A model generated the notes under the pieces. It saw only the letters and a program-made list of their open reading frames with translations. It had not been told where the DNA came from and ran no database searches. From Pseudanabaena galeata CCNP1313 (GTDB lineage: Bacteria > Cyanobacteriota > Cyanobacteriia > Pseudanabaenales > Pseudanabaenaceae), in assembly GCF_029910235.1 (NCBI RefSeq), contig NZ_CP112876.1, positions 1 to 64,000 of the forward strand: a stretch of DNA of 64,000 bases. The letters run 5' to 3'. Within the stretch, counting starts at the first letter, position 1, and each line of letters starts with the position of its first letter. The position numbers and the translations under genes were made by a program. Shown here piece after piece: positions 1-7,126 of the stretch.

Positions 1-3000
1 ATGTCAGATTTAATTACTGAACTATGTCAGCTAACGGCGGAAATCCTGCAAGAGCATCCTCATGCAGATGCCGCTCGGTTGGTGGGACTGGTGAAGCAGG
101 GTATTGTTGCTAATTCTCAGTTAGGTCAGGCAATTCAAGGCGATCGCCAATTAATTCAAATCAATGAAGGTAATGCGAAAGGTTTTCAAACTTTGGTTAC
201 GGGTGGGATTGCCAATATTGGTATTCACCTAAATGATGTGAATCGGGAAACGTTACAGGAGGTTTTGCAGGAGGCTTTAGGAGACTTACTGAAGTCTTTG
301 CAAAAGCAGATTCCTAGCAATGTGCGGCAGGGTTCCAAAAACTTTGTCGGGCGAGAGGAAGAACTTGTGGATATTCATGCAAAGTTGCAAGAGGGACAGG
401 GTGTAATCGTCTGTGCGGTGGAGGGGATGGGCGGTGTTGGTAAGACTGAGCTTGCGCTGCAATATGCGACTCGCTATCAACAGGAATATGTGGCGCGGTA
501 TTGGTTGTCTTTGCGGGAGATGGGATTGGCTCAGGCAGTGGTGACGATGGCTAGTCCTTATCTGGACTTACCCGAAGCGATGCAGTCGGCTAGTCTGGAT
601 GAACAAGCGGCATGGTGTTGGCAAAACTGGTTGCCTGAGTCTGGCAAGTTATTGGTAATTCTCGATGATGTGCCGAAGGCGGAGAGCATTCCCGATCTGG
701 CGATGCCCATCGATCCGCGTGTGCGGGTATTGGTAACGACGAGAGAACGGGAATTGAATGTGGGTTTTGAGTCTGTGCCTCTGGATGTGTTGTCAGAGGA
801 GAAGGCACTGGAACTGTTAAGAAAAATAGTTGGTGCGGCAAAGGTAGATAAAGAACTGGTCACGGTCAAGGAGATTTGCAAAACTCTGGGTTATTTGCCC
901 TTGGGCATAGAGTTAGTCGGTGAATATCTGAGCAAAAATCGCTTTTTGACGTTTGCTAAGTTACAGGAAAGGTTAACTCTTGCCGATGACTCGATTGCAA
1001 GGGAACGCAAGAATAAGTTATATGGCTATCGTGGTGTAGAAGCAGCAATCCAACTGAGTTGGGATGACATCAGTACTGGATCTAAGAGAGTGGCGATGCT
1101 GTTAGGGCTGTTTGCACCTGTTGTGGTTTTTTGGGAGTTGGTGGCTGGGATTGGAGTAAGTGCCGAAATTACGGAAGATGAACTGAATGAGGCAAGGGGG
1201 CAGTTAGACAGTTTGCATTTAATTCAACCAATAGATGAAGAATGCAACTTTTATAAGATTCATACTCTAGTCCGCGAGTTCTTTCGGGCAAAGCTCTTAA
1301 AAGCGGAAGAGAATCATCAGTTTCGGCAAGCATTTGTAAATAGGTTGCTTGCCCTAGCTAAAGAGATTCCCGAAACGCCAACGATAGATCTGATTGCAAT
1401 AGTAGCTCTTGTTATTCCCCATTTGGATATACTGAGCCGCGAAATGCTGGGTGATATTCTCAATCCTGAAGAAGATTTGATTTGGGCATTTACAGGAATT
1501 GCGTGTTTCTATAAAGCGCAGGGATTCTACGCACTTGCCGAAGAGCCATATCAAAGATGTTTGAAAGCAACGCAAGAACTTTTAGGAGAGCGCCACCCCG
1601 ATGTCGCCACCAGTATCAACAACCTTGCAGATCTGTATAGTTCGCAAGGAAGATATGCAGAAGCGGAGAAATTAACTCAAGAATCACTTCAAATGCGTCA
1701 AGAGATATTTGGGGGAAATCATCCTGATACTGTCAACAGTTTTCACTTGCTCGCTTATTTATACAAAGCTCAAGGAAAATATGGAGAAGCAGAATCTATT
1801 TATCTACAAGTAATTAAGAAATACAAAGAACTGTTAGGTGATCGCCATCCCTCTGTCGCCACCAGTATCAACAACCTTGCAGATCTGTATAGTTCGCAAG
1901 GAAGATATGCAGAAGCGGAACCGCTCTGTCAAGAAGCGATGCAGTTGAGGCGAGAACTTTTAGGTAATCGCCATCCCGATATTGCAAACAGTTTCAACAA
2001 CCTCGCAGAGTTGTACAATTCGCAAGGGAGATATGCAGAAGCGGAACCGCTCTTTCAAGAGGCAATACAGTTGATGCGAGAACTTTTAGGCGATCGCCAT
2101 CCCGATATTGCATACAGTTTCAACAACCTCGCAGAGTTGTATCGTTCGCAAGGGAGATATGCAGAAGCGGAACCGCTTTATCAAGAGGCAATACAGTTGA
2201 TGCGAGAACTTTTAGGCGATCGCCATCCCGATATTGCATACAGTTTCAACAACCTCGCAGAGTTGTATCGTTCGCAAGGGAGATATGCAGAAGCAGAACC
2301 GCTTTATCAAGAGGCAATACAGTTGATGCGAGAACTTTTAGGCGATCGCCATCCCGATATTGCATACAGTTTCAACAACCTCGCAGAGTTGTATCGTTCG
2401 CAAGGGAGATATGCAGAAGCAGAACCGCTTTATCAAGAGGCAATACAGTTGATGCGAGAACTTTTAGGCGATCGCCATCCCGATATTGCATACAGTTTCA
2501 ACAACCTCGCAGAGTTGTATCGTTCGCAAGGGAGATATGCAGAAGCAGAACCGCTTTATCAAGAGGCAATACAGTTGATGCGAGAACTTTTAGGCGATCG
2601 CCATCCCTCTGTCGCTACCAGTTTCAACAACCTCGCAGAGTTGTATCGTTTGCAAGGAAGATATGAGGAAGCAGAACCACTGTTTATACAAGCCCTGTCA
2701 CTGAGTCAAGAACTATTAGGAGAACGCCATCCCTCTGTCGCCAGCAGTATCAACAACCTAGCAGGGCTGTACGATTCGCAAGGAAGACATGGAGAAGCAG
2801 AACCTCTCTATGTGAAAGCATTAGAAATTATGGAAGTTTCGCTAGGAGTGGAACATCCAAATACAAAAACTGTTCGCAATAATCTCCAGTCTCTACGCGA
2901 TCTACAAAACCAAATGAATATGACTCCTAAAGGTATTGTGACTATTTATGATAGACAAGGGCGTGATTGCCAAATTGAAGTTAATGAGCATGAGTCCATT

Positions 3001-3402
3001 CTTTCGCTTAAAGTTTATCGTTCGCTGGATTGTGTTGGACTAAGGGATATGGTCGGTCATATCGACTGTGTTTTTGAGTCTCCTAATGAAATGCTTCTAG
3101 CAGATATTCACTTTGCAGACAACATAGCCCGTAGCCCACTAGGACGTATTTATGCATTTTTTCACAAAGAACCAAAATGCTACCAAAGGCTGGGACTAGG
3201 AACTGCCACACTAGAATTTCTTATAAAATATGTTAAGGAGAAAGGAATCAAAAAGATTCATGGGTCAATAACTCAAGACGATCTTAATGCTAACCCGAAG
3301 CTAATCAAATGGTATCGAGATAATGGTTTTACAGTAGAAGCTCTAACGGCTGAAGAAATAGAGAAAGATAGGAAAGCCAGAATCTGTCTTTACTTGCCAT
3401 AG
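1..3402 (+). CDS. STAND ATPase: NB-ARC, TPR array and C-terminal GNAT-like domain
   Basis: A signal-transducing ATPase (STAND class), probably cytosolic. Residues 1-100 form a small helical domain also present in the gene at 4321, likely an effector or adaptor module. NB-ARC follows at about 113-400, with Walker A GMGGVGKT at 142-149 and Walker B LLVILDDV at about 217. About eleven 42-residue TPR units of the kinesin-light-chain type (NNLAxLYxSQGRYxEAE) fill roughly 500-970. The last ~110 residues look like a GNAT acetyltransferase fold (GLGTATLEFL, then WYRDNGF). The ATG lies at base 1 and matches the start of the paralogue (MSDLIT), so the gene seems complete. STAND proteins of this build sense a ligand through repeats and switch an effector; bacterial relatives include antiphage proteins. 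A GNAT at the far end of the TPRs is unusual. What it senses is unknown. Confidence 0.85.
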   Translation: MSDLITELCQLTAEILQEHPHADAARLVGLVKQGIVANSQLGQAIQGDRQLIQINEGNAKGFQTLVTGGIANIGIHLNDVNRETLQEVLQEALGDLLKSLQKQIPSNVRQGSKNFVGREEELVDIHAKLQEGQGVIVCAVEGMGGVGKTELALQYATRYQQEYVARYWLSLREMGLAQAVVTMASPYLDLPEAMQSASLDEQAAWCWQNWLPESGKLLVILDDVPKAESIPDLAMPIDPRVRVLVTTRERELNVGFESVPLDVLSEEKALELLRKIVGAAKVDKELVTVKEICKTLGYLPLGIELVGEYLSKNRFLTFAKLQERLTLADDSIARERKNKLYGYRGVEAAIQLSWDDISTGSKRVAMLLGLFAPVVVFWELVAGIGVSAEITEDELNEARGQLDSLHLIQPIDEECNFYKIHTLVREFFRAKLLKAEENHQFRQAFVNRLLALAKEIPETPTIDLIAIVALVIPHLDILSREMLGDILNPEEDLIWAFTGIACFYKAQGFYALAEEPYQRCLKATQELLGERHPDVATSINNLADLYSSQGRYAEAEKLTQESLQMRQEIFGGNHPDTVNSFHLLAYLYKAQGKYGEAESIYLQVIKKYKELLGDRHPSVATSINNLADLYSSQGRYAEAEPLCQEAMQLRRELLGNRHPDIANSFNNLAELYNSQGRYAEAEPLFQEAIQLMRELLGDRHPDIAYSFNNLAELYRSQGRYAEAEPLYQEAIQLMRELLGDRHPDIAYSFNNLAELYRSQGRYAEAEPLYQEAIQLMRELLGDRHPDIAYSFNNLAELYRSQGRYAEAEPLYQEAIQLMRELLGDRHPDIAYSFNNLAELYRSQGRYAEAEPLYQEAIQLMRELLGDRHPSVATSFNNLAELYRLQGRYEEAEPLFIQALSLSQELLGERHPSVASSINNLAGLYDSQGRHGEAEPLYVKALEIMEVSLGVEHPNTKTVRNNLQSLRDLQNQMNMTPKGIVTIYDRQGRDCQIEVNEHESILSLKVYRSLDCVGLRDMVGHIDCVFESPNEMLLADIHFADNIARSPLGRIYAFFHKEPKCYQRLGLGTATLEFLIKYVKEKGIKKIHGSITQDDLNANPKLIKWYRDNGFTVEALTAEEIEKDRKARICLYLP
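2119..2622 (+). repeat. Four near-identical 126-bp tandem units encoding TPRs
   Basis: Units start at 2119, 2245, 2371 and 2497. Each encodes the same 42-residue TPR up to the final unit, which diverges at HPSVATS. The DNA is nearly identical between units, while the outer TPRs are diverged. This is the signature of recent in-frame expansion by slippage or unequal recombination, so copy number may vary between strains. Confidence 0.9.
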
Positions 3403-3488
3403 CGCCAAAAAAACACTTGACGATAAAGGCGATCGCAAGCGTATTTGGGATTTGATTTAGGCGATCGCTAAAATATGCCTTGACCACA

Positions 3489-3506
3489 AGTAACATATAA
3501 GTTACT
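3489..3506. promoter_or_regulatory. Inverted repeat, likely TA operator
   Basis: AGTAAC, six bases, then GTTACT, a perfect 6-bp inverted repeat just upstream of the toxin ATG at 3519. Its position suits autorepression by the toxin-antitoxin complex. This is an inference from symmetry and location only. Confidence 0.45.
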
Positions 3507-3518
3507 CTAGTGCCTAGT

Positions 3519-3890
3519 ATGAAAGTTCAAGAATATATCCAAGAAGATGGCTCAAACCCTTATCAGAAATGGTTCGATGCTCTAGATGCGATCGCTGCGG
3601 CAAAAGTGACAGTTGCCAAATCGCGGCTAGAGCTAGGCAACACATCAAACATCAAATGGTTTGATGGAATTGGCGAATATCGAATTGATTGGGGTGCAGG
3701 ATACCGAATTTATCTAGCCCAAGATGGAAATCAACTCATAGTTCTATTTGGTGGAGGCACGAAAAAAGGTCAACAATCCGATATTGAACGAGCTAAAGAA
3801 CTGTATCAAGAGTATAAAAGGCGCAAAAAAGAGGCTAGACAAGCAGCTATCAAAGAAGAAATCGACAAAAAGAAGAAAAAGAAAAAATGA
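3519..3890 (+). CDS. RelE/HigB-family toxin (phage Gp49-like)
   Basis: A small basic protein of about 123 residues resembling the Gp49-like/HigB branch of RelE toxins, which cleave mRNA on the ribosome. Recognisable segments are NPYQKWFDALD near the start, then IGEYRIDWGAGYRIYLAQDG and LIVLFGGGTKKGQQSDI. These are typical of the 'addiction module killer' family. A GTG at 3510 is in frame, but ATG 3519 is preferred because family members begin near MKVQEY and 3510 would crowd the inverted repeat. The tail is very lysine-rich and ends in a run of K. The stop overlaps the antitoxin ATG by 4 bp (ATGA), implying translational coupling. Toxin-first order is normal for HigBA-type pairs. Confidence 0.8.
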   Translation: MKVQEYIQEDGSNPYQKWFDALDAIAAAKVTVAKSRLELGNTSNIKWFDGIGEYRIDWGAGYRIYLAQDGNQLIVLFGGGTKKGQQSDIERAKELYQEYKRRKKEARQAAIKEEIDKKKKKKK

Positions 3891-4219
3891 CAACTACACC
3901 CCTAAGACGCGACTTTAAAGAAACAGTTAATGCAAGAGTCCAAAGAGATTCCGCATTTGCCGCCGCTTTACTTGACGAAGCTATTTCTCTTTTCCTCAAT
4001 GGCGAACCAGAAACCGCGAGACTCATATTGAGAGATCTCGTCAATGCAACCATCGGATTTGAAGAACTAGCGATCGCCACATCTAAACCTAGTAAAAGCC
4101 TTCATAGAATGCTCTCTGCAAAAGGAAATCCCACAATGGATAATCTCACCGCTATTCTCAAAGTTTTGCGTAAAACCCTTCAAGTCGATATCAAAGTACA
4201 GACGGTTACTTGTGCTTAA
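3887..4219 (+). CDS. HTH antitoxin of HigA/addiction-module antidote type
   Basis: A 110-residue partner of the upstream toxin. The C-terminal half carries a helix-turn-helix (FEELAIATSKPSKSLHRMLSAKGNPTMDNL), matching the 'probable addiction module antidote' family in which the HTH binds the operon promoter. The N-terminal half (DFKETVNARVQRDSAFAAALLDEA) is the toxin-facing segment common in this family. The start overlaps the toxin stop by 4 bp. A candidate operator lies at 3489-3506. Confidence 0.8.
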   Translation: MTTTPLRRDFKETVNARVQRDSAFAAALLDEAISLFLNGEPETARLILRDLVNATIGFEELAIATSKPSKSLHRMLSAKGNPTMDNLTAILKVLRKTLQVDIKVQTVTCA

Positions 4220-4320
4220 AATATCTCTGCTCATCTCGTAAGAGTGGGTTTCAAGTAACGAGTAATCGCTTATTCTTGAGAAAGATTTTAGTTGTGAAAA
4301 GCAGTTAACGGCGATCGCTC

Positions 4321-5456
4321 ATGTCAGATTTAATTACGCAACTATGTCAGCTAACGGTGGAGATACTGAAAGCTAATCCTCAAGAGGATTTGGCTGAGTT
4401 TGTGGAATTGGTCAAGAAAAGCATCGATGCTGATTCACAGTTAGGTGAGGCAATACAAAGCGATCGCCTGTTAACGCAGGTCAATCGAGATGGGAGCAAG
4501 GGTTATCAAACCTTGGTTGCGGGTGGTGTTGCGAATATTGGCAATACTTACCTCAATGATGTGCAGCCAGAGATGTTGCAGGAAATCTTGCAACGAGTTT
4601 TAGAAAACATCCTGAAGTCACAGCCACATTTCAAGCAAACAGCACCAAAAGATCATAACAAGAGCTTTTATAACAATCTAGGCGATCGCGAAATTGACCG
4701 AGATGGAAACTTTGTTGGAAGGGAGCAGGATTTAGAGGAATTGCACGATTTATTGCAGGCGCAAAGCGAAAGCTCGCCTTTGCCAATGGTGTTAATTTCT
4801 GGGATGGCAGGGATGGGGAAAAGCGAACTAGCGCGGCAGTATGGCAAATTGCATTTAGATGATTATGCGGGTGGGGTGGGAATATTCGAGGCAGCGCAGT
4901 TTGGTGAATCCCTTAGAGACTTTATGCAGTTGAGATTTTGTGAAGATGGGGATTTACGGCACTTCACCAAATTAGAAACACAGGTAGAGGAAGGCTGGCA
5001 GCAGTGGCAAAAGTTTTGCGGTGAGGAGAAAATAGCGCTGATCTTGATTGATGACGTGACCGAATATCAAACACAGGTTTTGCCATACTTGCCGAAGAGT
5101 TTAGGAGATGTCCATCCGTTTCGATTTGTGCTGACCTCGCGATCGCTATTGCAGGGTAAATTAGCGTTGCTGGAAATTCAGGAATTGAAGACCGAGGCAG
5201 CGTTACAGTTATTGACCAAATGGGCAGAACCAAATCAGCAAACCTTGCTAGACAATCCTGAGATCGCCGCAAGCCTTTGCAATCGTTTAGGCTGTTTGCC
5301 ATTAGCCCTAACTTTGGTCGGTAGTTGGCTCAAGAATTCCCAAGCAACTTTACCGATCGTGATCGCGGAATTGGAACAAAACGGGCTAGGAAGCGAAGTA
5401 TTGGAACCCTATGAAGTAGCGCCCGAAAATATCGATTCTGGAAAGAACATTAAGCA
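4321..5456 (+). pseudogene. NB-ARC STAND gene truncated by Tn3-family transposon
   Basis: A paralogue of the gene at 1-3402. It shares the N-terminal domain (MSDLIT, QTLVAGGVANIG) and an NB-ARC with Walker A SGMAGMGKSE and Walker B ALILIDDV. The reading frame is native to about residue 379 (KNIKQG). It then enters the transposon's left inverted repeat and stops at 5541 after about 28 foreign residues. Everything downstream of NB-ARC (the winged-helix part and repeats) is missing. The lost 3' part is not found on the far side of the transposon, where cydA lies instead. This looks like a deletion or inversion end point rather than a simple insertion. It probably has no STAND signalling function. 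Confidence 0.85.
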
Positions 5457-5502
5457 GGGGTATAGTCAGGATACGTGTAAAACAGTGCCACGAAGCGCTG
5501 AA
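5457..5502 (+). repeat. Left terminal inverted repeat of the Tn3-family element
   Basis: Starts with GGGGT, as Tn3-family ends usually do. Bases 5466-5494 are identical to the reverse complement of 10121-10149 (29 bp); after one mismatch, seven more bases match. Counting from GGGG, the 38-bp length typical of the family ends exactly at 5494. Confidence 0.85.
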
Positions 5503-5529
5503 ATCTTTACTGTGAAATGCTTTCAGCTA

Positions 5530-6000
5530 TCAAACTTTTAAAGATGAAGAAGATTGATAAGATGTCCCACAAAAAGGGCAGAAACGATGCTTCAGGGAAG
5601 TAATCGGCTCCTGACAGCCAACACAGCGATGACGTAACTCCATCCCGCAGAGAAAACAAAACTTCGCTCTTAAATCCAGCCACATCGACTCAGGAGCCAT
5701 TCCTACAGTCCAGCAACTCGGACAAAACTTGAGCGCAGATGGGACATCCACGGCAACACCTCTGCCAACCGATTCGAGATACTCTTTCGGAACATTAAGA
5801 GCATAAGCCAACCCACTACAAGTTTTGTGATTGAGTTTAAGCGTTCTCCCTCGTTCGATTTTACCCAAGCTTTGCAAATGAATACCCGCAAGTTCGACCA
5901 CATCGGCTTGACTCAAACCTCTGTGTAGTCTGAGCCGTCGAAGATATTGACCGAGTGATTCATCAGCTTTAGGCGCAAGTAAAGAATCAAGAAGCTGCAT
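5530..6000 (-). CDS. XRE-type HTH protein with double zinc ribbon
   Basis: A 156-residue protein. Residues ~16-70 form an XRE/Cro helix-turn-helix (LRLHRGLSQADVVELAGI). Residues ~93-150 carry four CxxC knuckles (CPSC, CFLC, CVGC, CPFC), which suggests a double zinc ribbon. It lies inside the transposon and is divergent from the recombinase, with an 82-bp shared upstream region holding inverted repeats, so a regulator of the transposition genes is the simplest role. A passenger function cannot be excluded. Its ATG at 6000 abuts the inverted-repeat region. Confidence 0.75.
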   Translation of the reverse strand: MQLLDSLLAPKADESLGQYLRRLRLHRGLSQADVVELAGIHLQSLGKIERGRTLKLNHKTCSGLAYALNVPKEYLESVGRGVAVDVPSALKFCPSCWTVGMAPESMWLDLRAKFCFLCGMELRHRCVGCQEPITSLKHRFCPFCGTSYQSSSSLKV

Positions 6001-6082
6001 ATAAGTCTAGATTAAAGTATCAATAAAGAAATATACTTTTAAAATAATCTTATCCTTAAGTTTAGACTGATGGAGGTAGTAT
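6001..6082. promoter_or_regulatory. Divergent promoter region with nested inverted repeats (candidate recombination site)
   Basis: Inner arms TTAAAGTAT (6012-6020) and ATACTTTTAA (6033-6042) are separated by 12 bp. Outer arms AGTCTA (6004-6009) and TAGACT (6063-6068) enclose them. In TnpI-type Tn3 elements, the resolution core site lies just upstream of the recombinase gene, so these arms could bind the recombinase or the HTH protein. The recombinase has a good ribosome binding site, GGAGG at about 6072. Confidence 0.5.
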
Positions 6083-6994
6083 ATGTCGCTGACTTTAGCA
6101 ACAGTTACTACTCAATTTTTAGAGCGTCCTGGACTGAGTATCGCCACCCAAAAGTCTTACGAACTGACACTGATTCCGCTACTACAAAAGTATGGACGAT
6201 ATCCAATTGAGATTCTGGGTCGTGCAGTAATAGAAGAGTATCTCAACGGCTTGAACCATCTAGCCTATACAACTCACCACCGACATCAATCCATCGTTCA
6301 AGCCCTCCTAAACTTTGCTGTCGAACAAGGATATATCAGAGTCAATCCAATTGCTCATTTACGACGGCGTAAGCCAGATTTTAGTAAAGGCGAACATGCC
6401 TCAGATTGCGTCATCCGCTATCTGAGTACCACCCAACTCCAGCAAATGTATGAGGCGATTACACCCGATTGTCGCCTGAATGCTGTAGTTCGACTTTTAC
6501 ACCGCAGTGGAGCAAGAATTGCCGAACTCTTAGCTTTAAATCTAGAAGATCTAGATCTGCAAGGGCAGAGGTTTCAGGTCGTTGGGAAAGGCAATAAGAC
6601 CCGCTGGTGCTTCTACAGTGAGGATGCAGCACTATTGCTAGAGAAATACCTCAAATACTACCGACACCAAGGGCATCCAGCTCTGTGGACAGCTCAACAC
6701 CGACTCAGTAAGAAAGTGGTGCGATTGAGTTATCCAAATATTCATCAGCGATGGCGAGACTTGACAGATCCTTTCCCCTTAATAGCAGGTATTCGCCTTC
6801 ACGATCTGCGGCATACTTTTGCGACAGAAAGAGTCGGATTAATCGGGATTGAAGAACTAAGAGCATTGATGGGACACCAAAATATTCAGACCACTTTGCG
6901 ATATCAAAAAGTTACTTCCGAGCAGGCTGAACTTGCTGCTCAAACAGCTTTAAATAAGTTACTAAAATTTGATGATGAATTTCGAGCGTTCTGA
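6083..6994 (+). CDS. Tyrosine recombinase of the transposon (TnpI-like)
   Basis: A 303-residue phage-integrase-family recombinase. The N-terminal SAM-like core-binding domain covers about 5-95 and the catalytic domain about 110-295. Visible catalytic residues are Arg145 (SGARIAELL), a lysine in VVGKGNKTRW, His240 and Arg243 in HDLRHTF, a histidine in LMGHQNIQTT and the nucleophile Tyr274 (LRYQKV). All the expected residues are present. In the transposon it most likely resolves the cointegrates made by replicative transposition, as TnpI does in Tn4430. It lies upstream of and in the same direction as tnpA, with a 132-bp gap. The start follows a strong Shine-Dalgarno sequence. Confidence 0.85.
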   Translation: MSLTLATVTTQFLERPGLSIATQKSYELTLIPLLQKYGRYPIEILGRAVIEEYLNGLNHLAYTTHHRHQSIVQALLNFAVEQGYIRVNPIAHLRRRKPDFSKGEHASDCVIRYLSTTQLQQMYEAITPDCRLNAVVRLLHRSGARIAELLALNLEDLDLQGQRFQVVGKGNKTRWCFYSEDAALLLEKYLKYYRHQGHPALWTAQHRLSKKVVRLSYPNIHQRWRDLTDPFPLIAGIRLHDLRHTFATERVGLIGIEELRALMGHQNIQTTLRYQKVTSEQAELAAQTALNKLLKFDDEFRAF

Positions 6995-7037
6995 GAATTG
7001 TTAAGCACCTTATTAATCTACAAGTGGTTTGAGCTAG

Positions 7038-7054
7038 GAGTATAATTAATACTC
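7038..7054. promoter_or_regulatory. Palindrome between recombinase and transposase genes
   Basis: GAGTAT, AATTA, ATACTC: a 6-bp perfect inverted repeat about 70 bp before the TnpA start. It could be an operator for the HTH protein, an accessory recombinase site or a weak transcriptional signal. There is no direct evidence for any of these. Confidence 0.35.
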
Positions 7055-7126
7055 TCAAATAGGAAAGTGAGCCTAACGCTAATTAACGTTTGTGTTACCG
7101 AAAATCGGCGGTAATCGCCTAATTTA

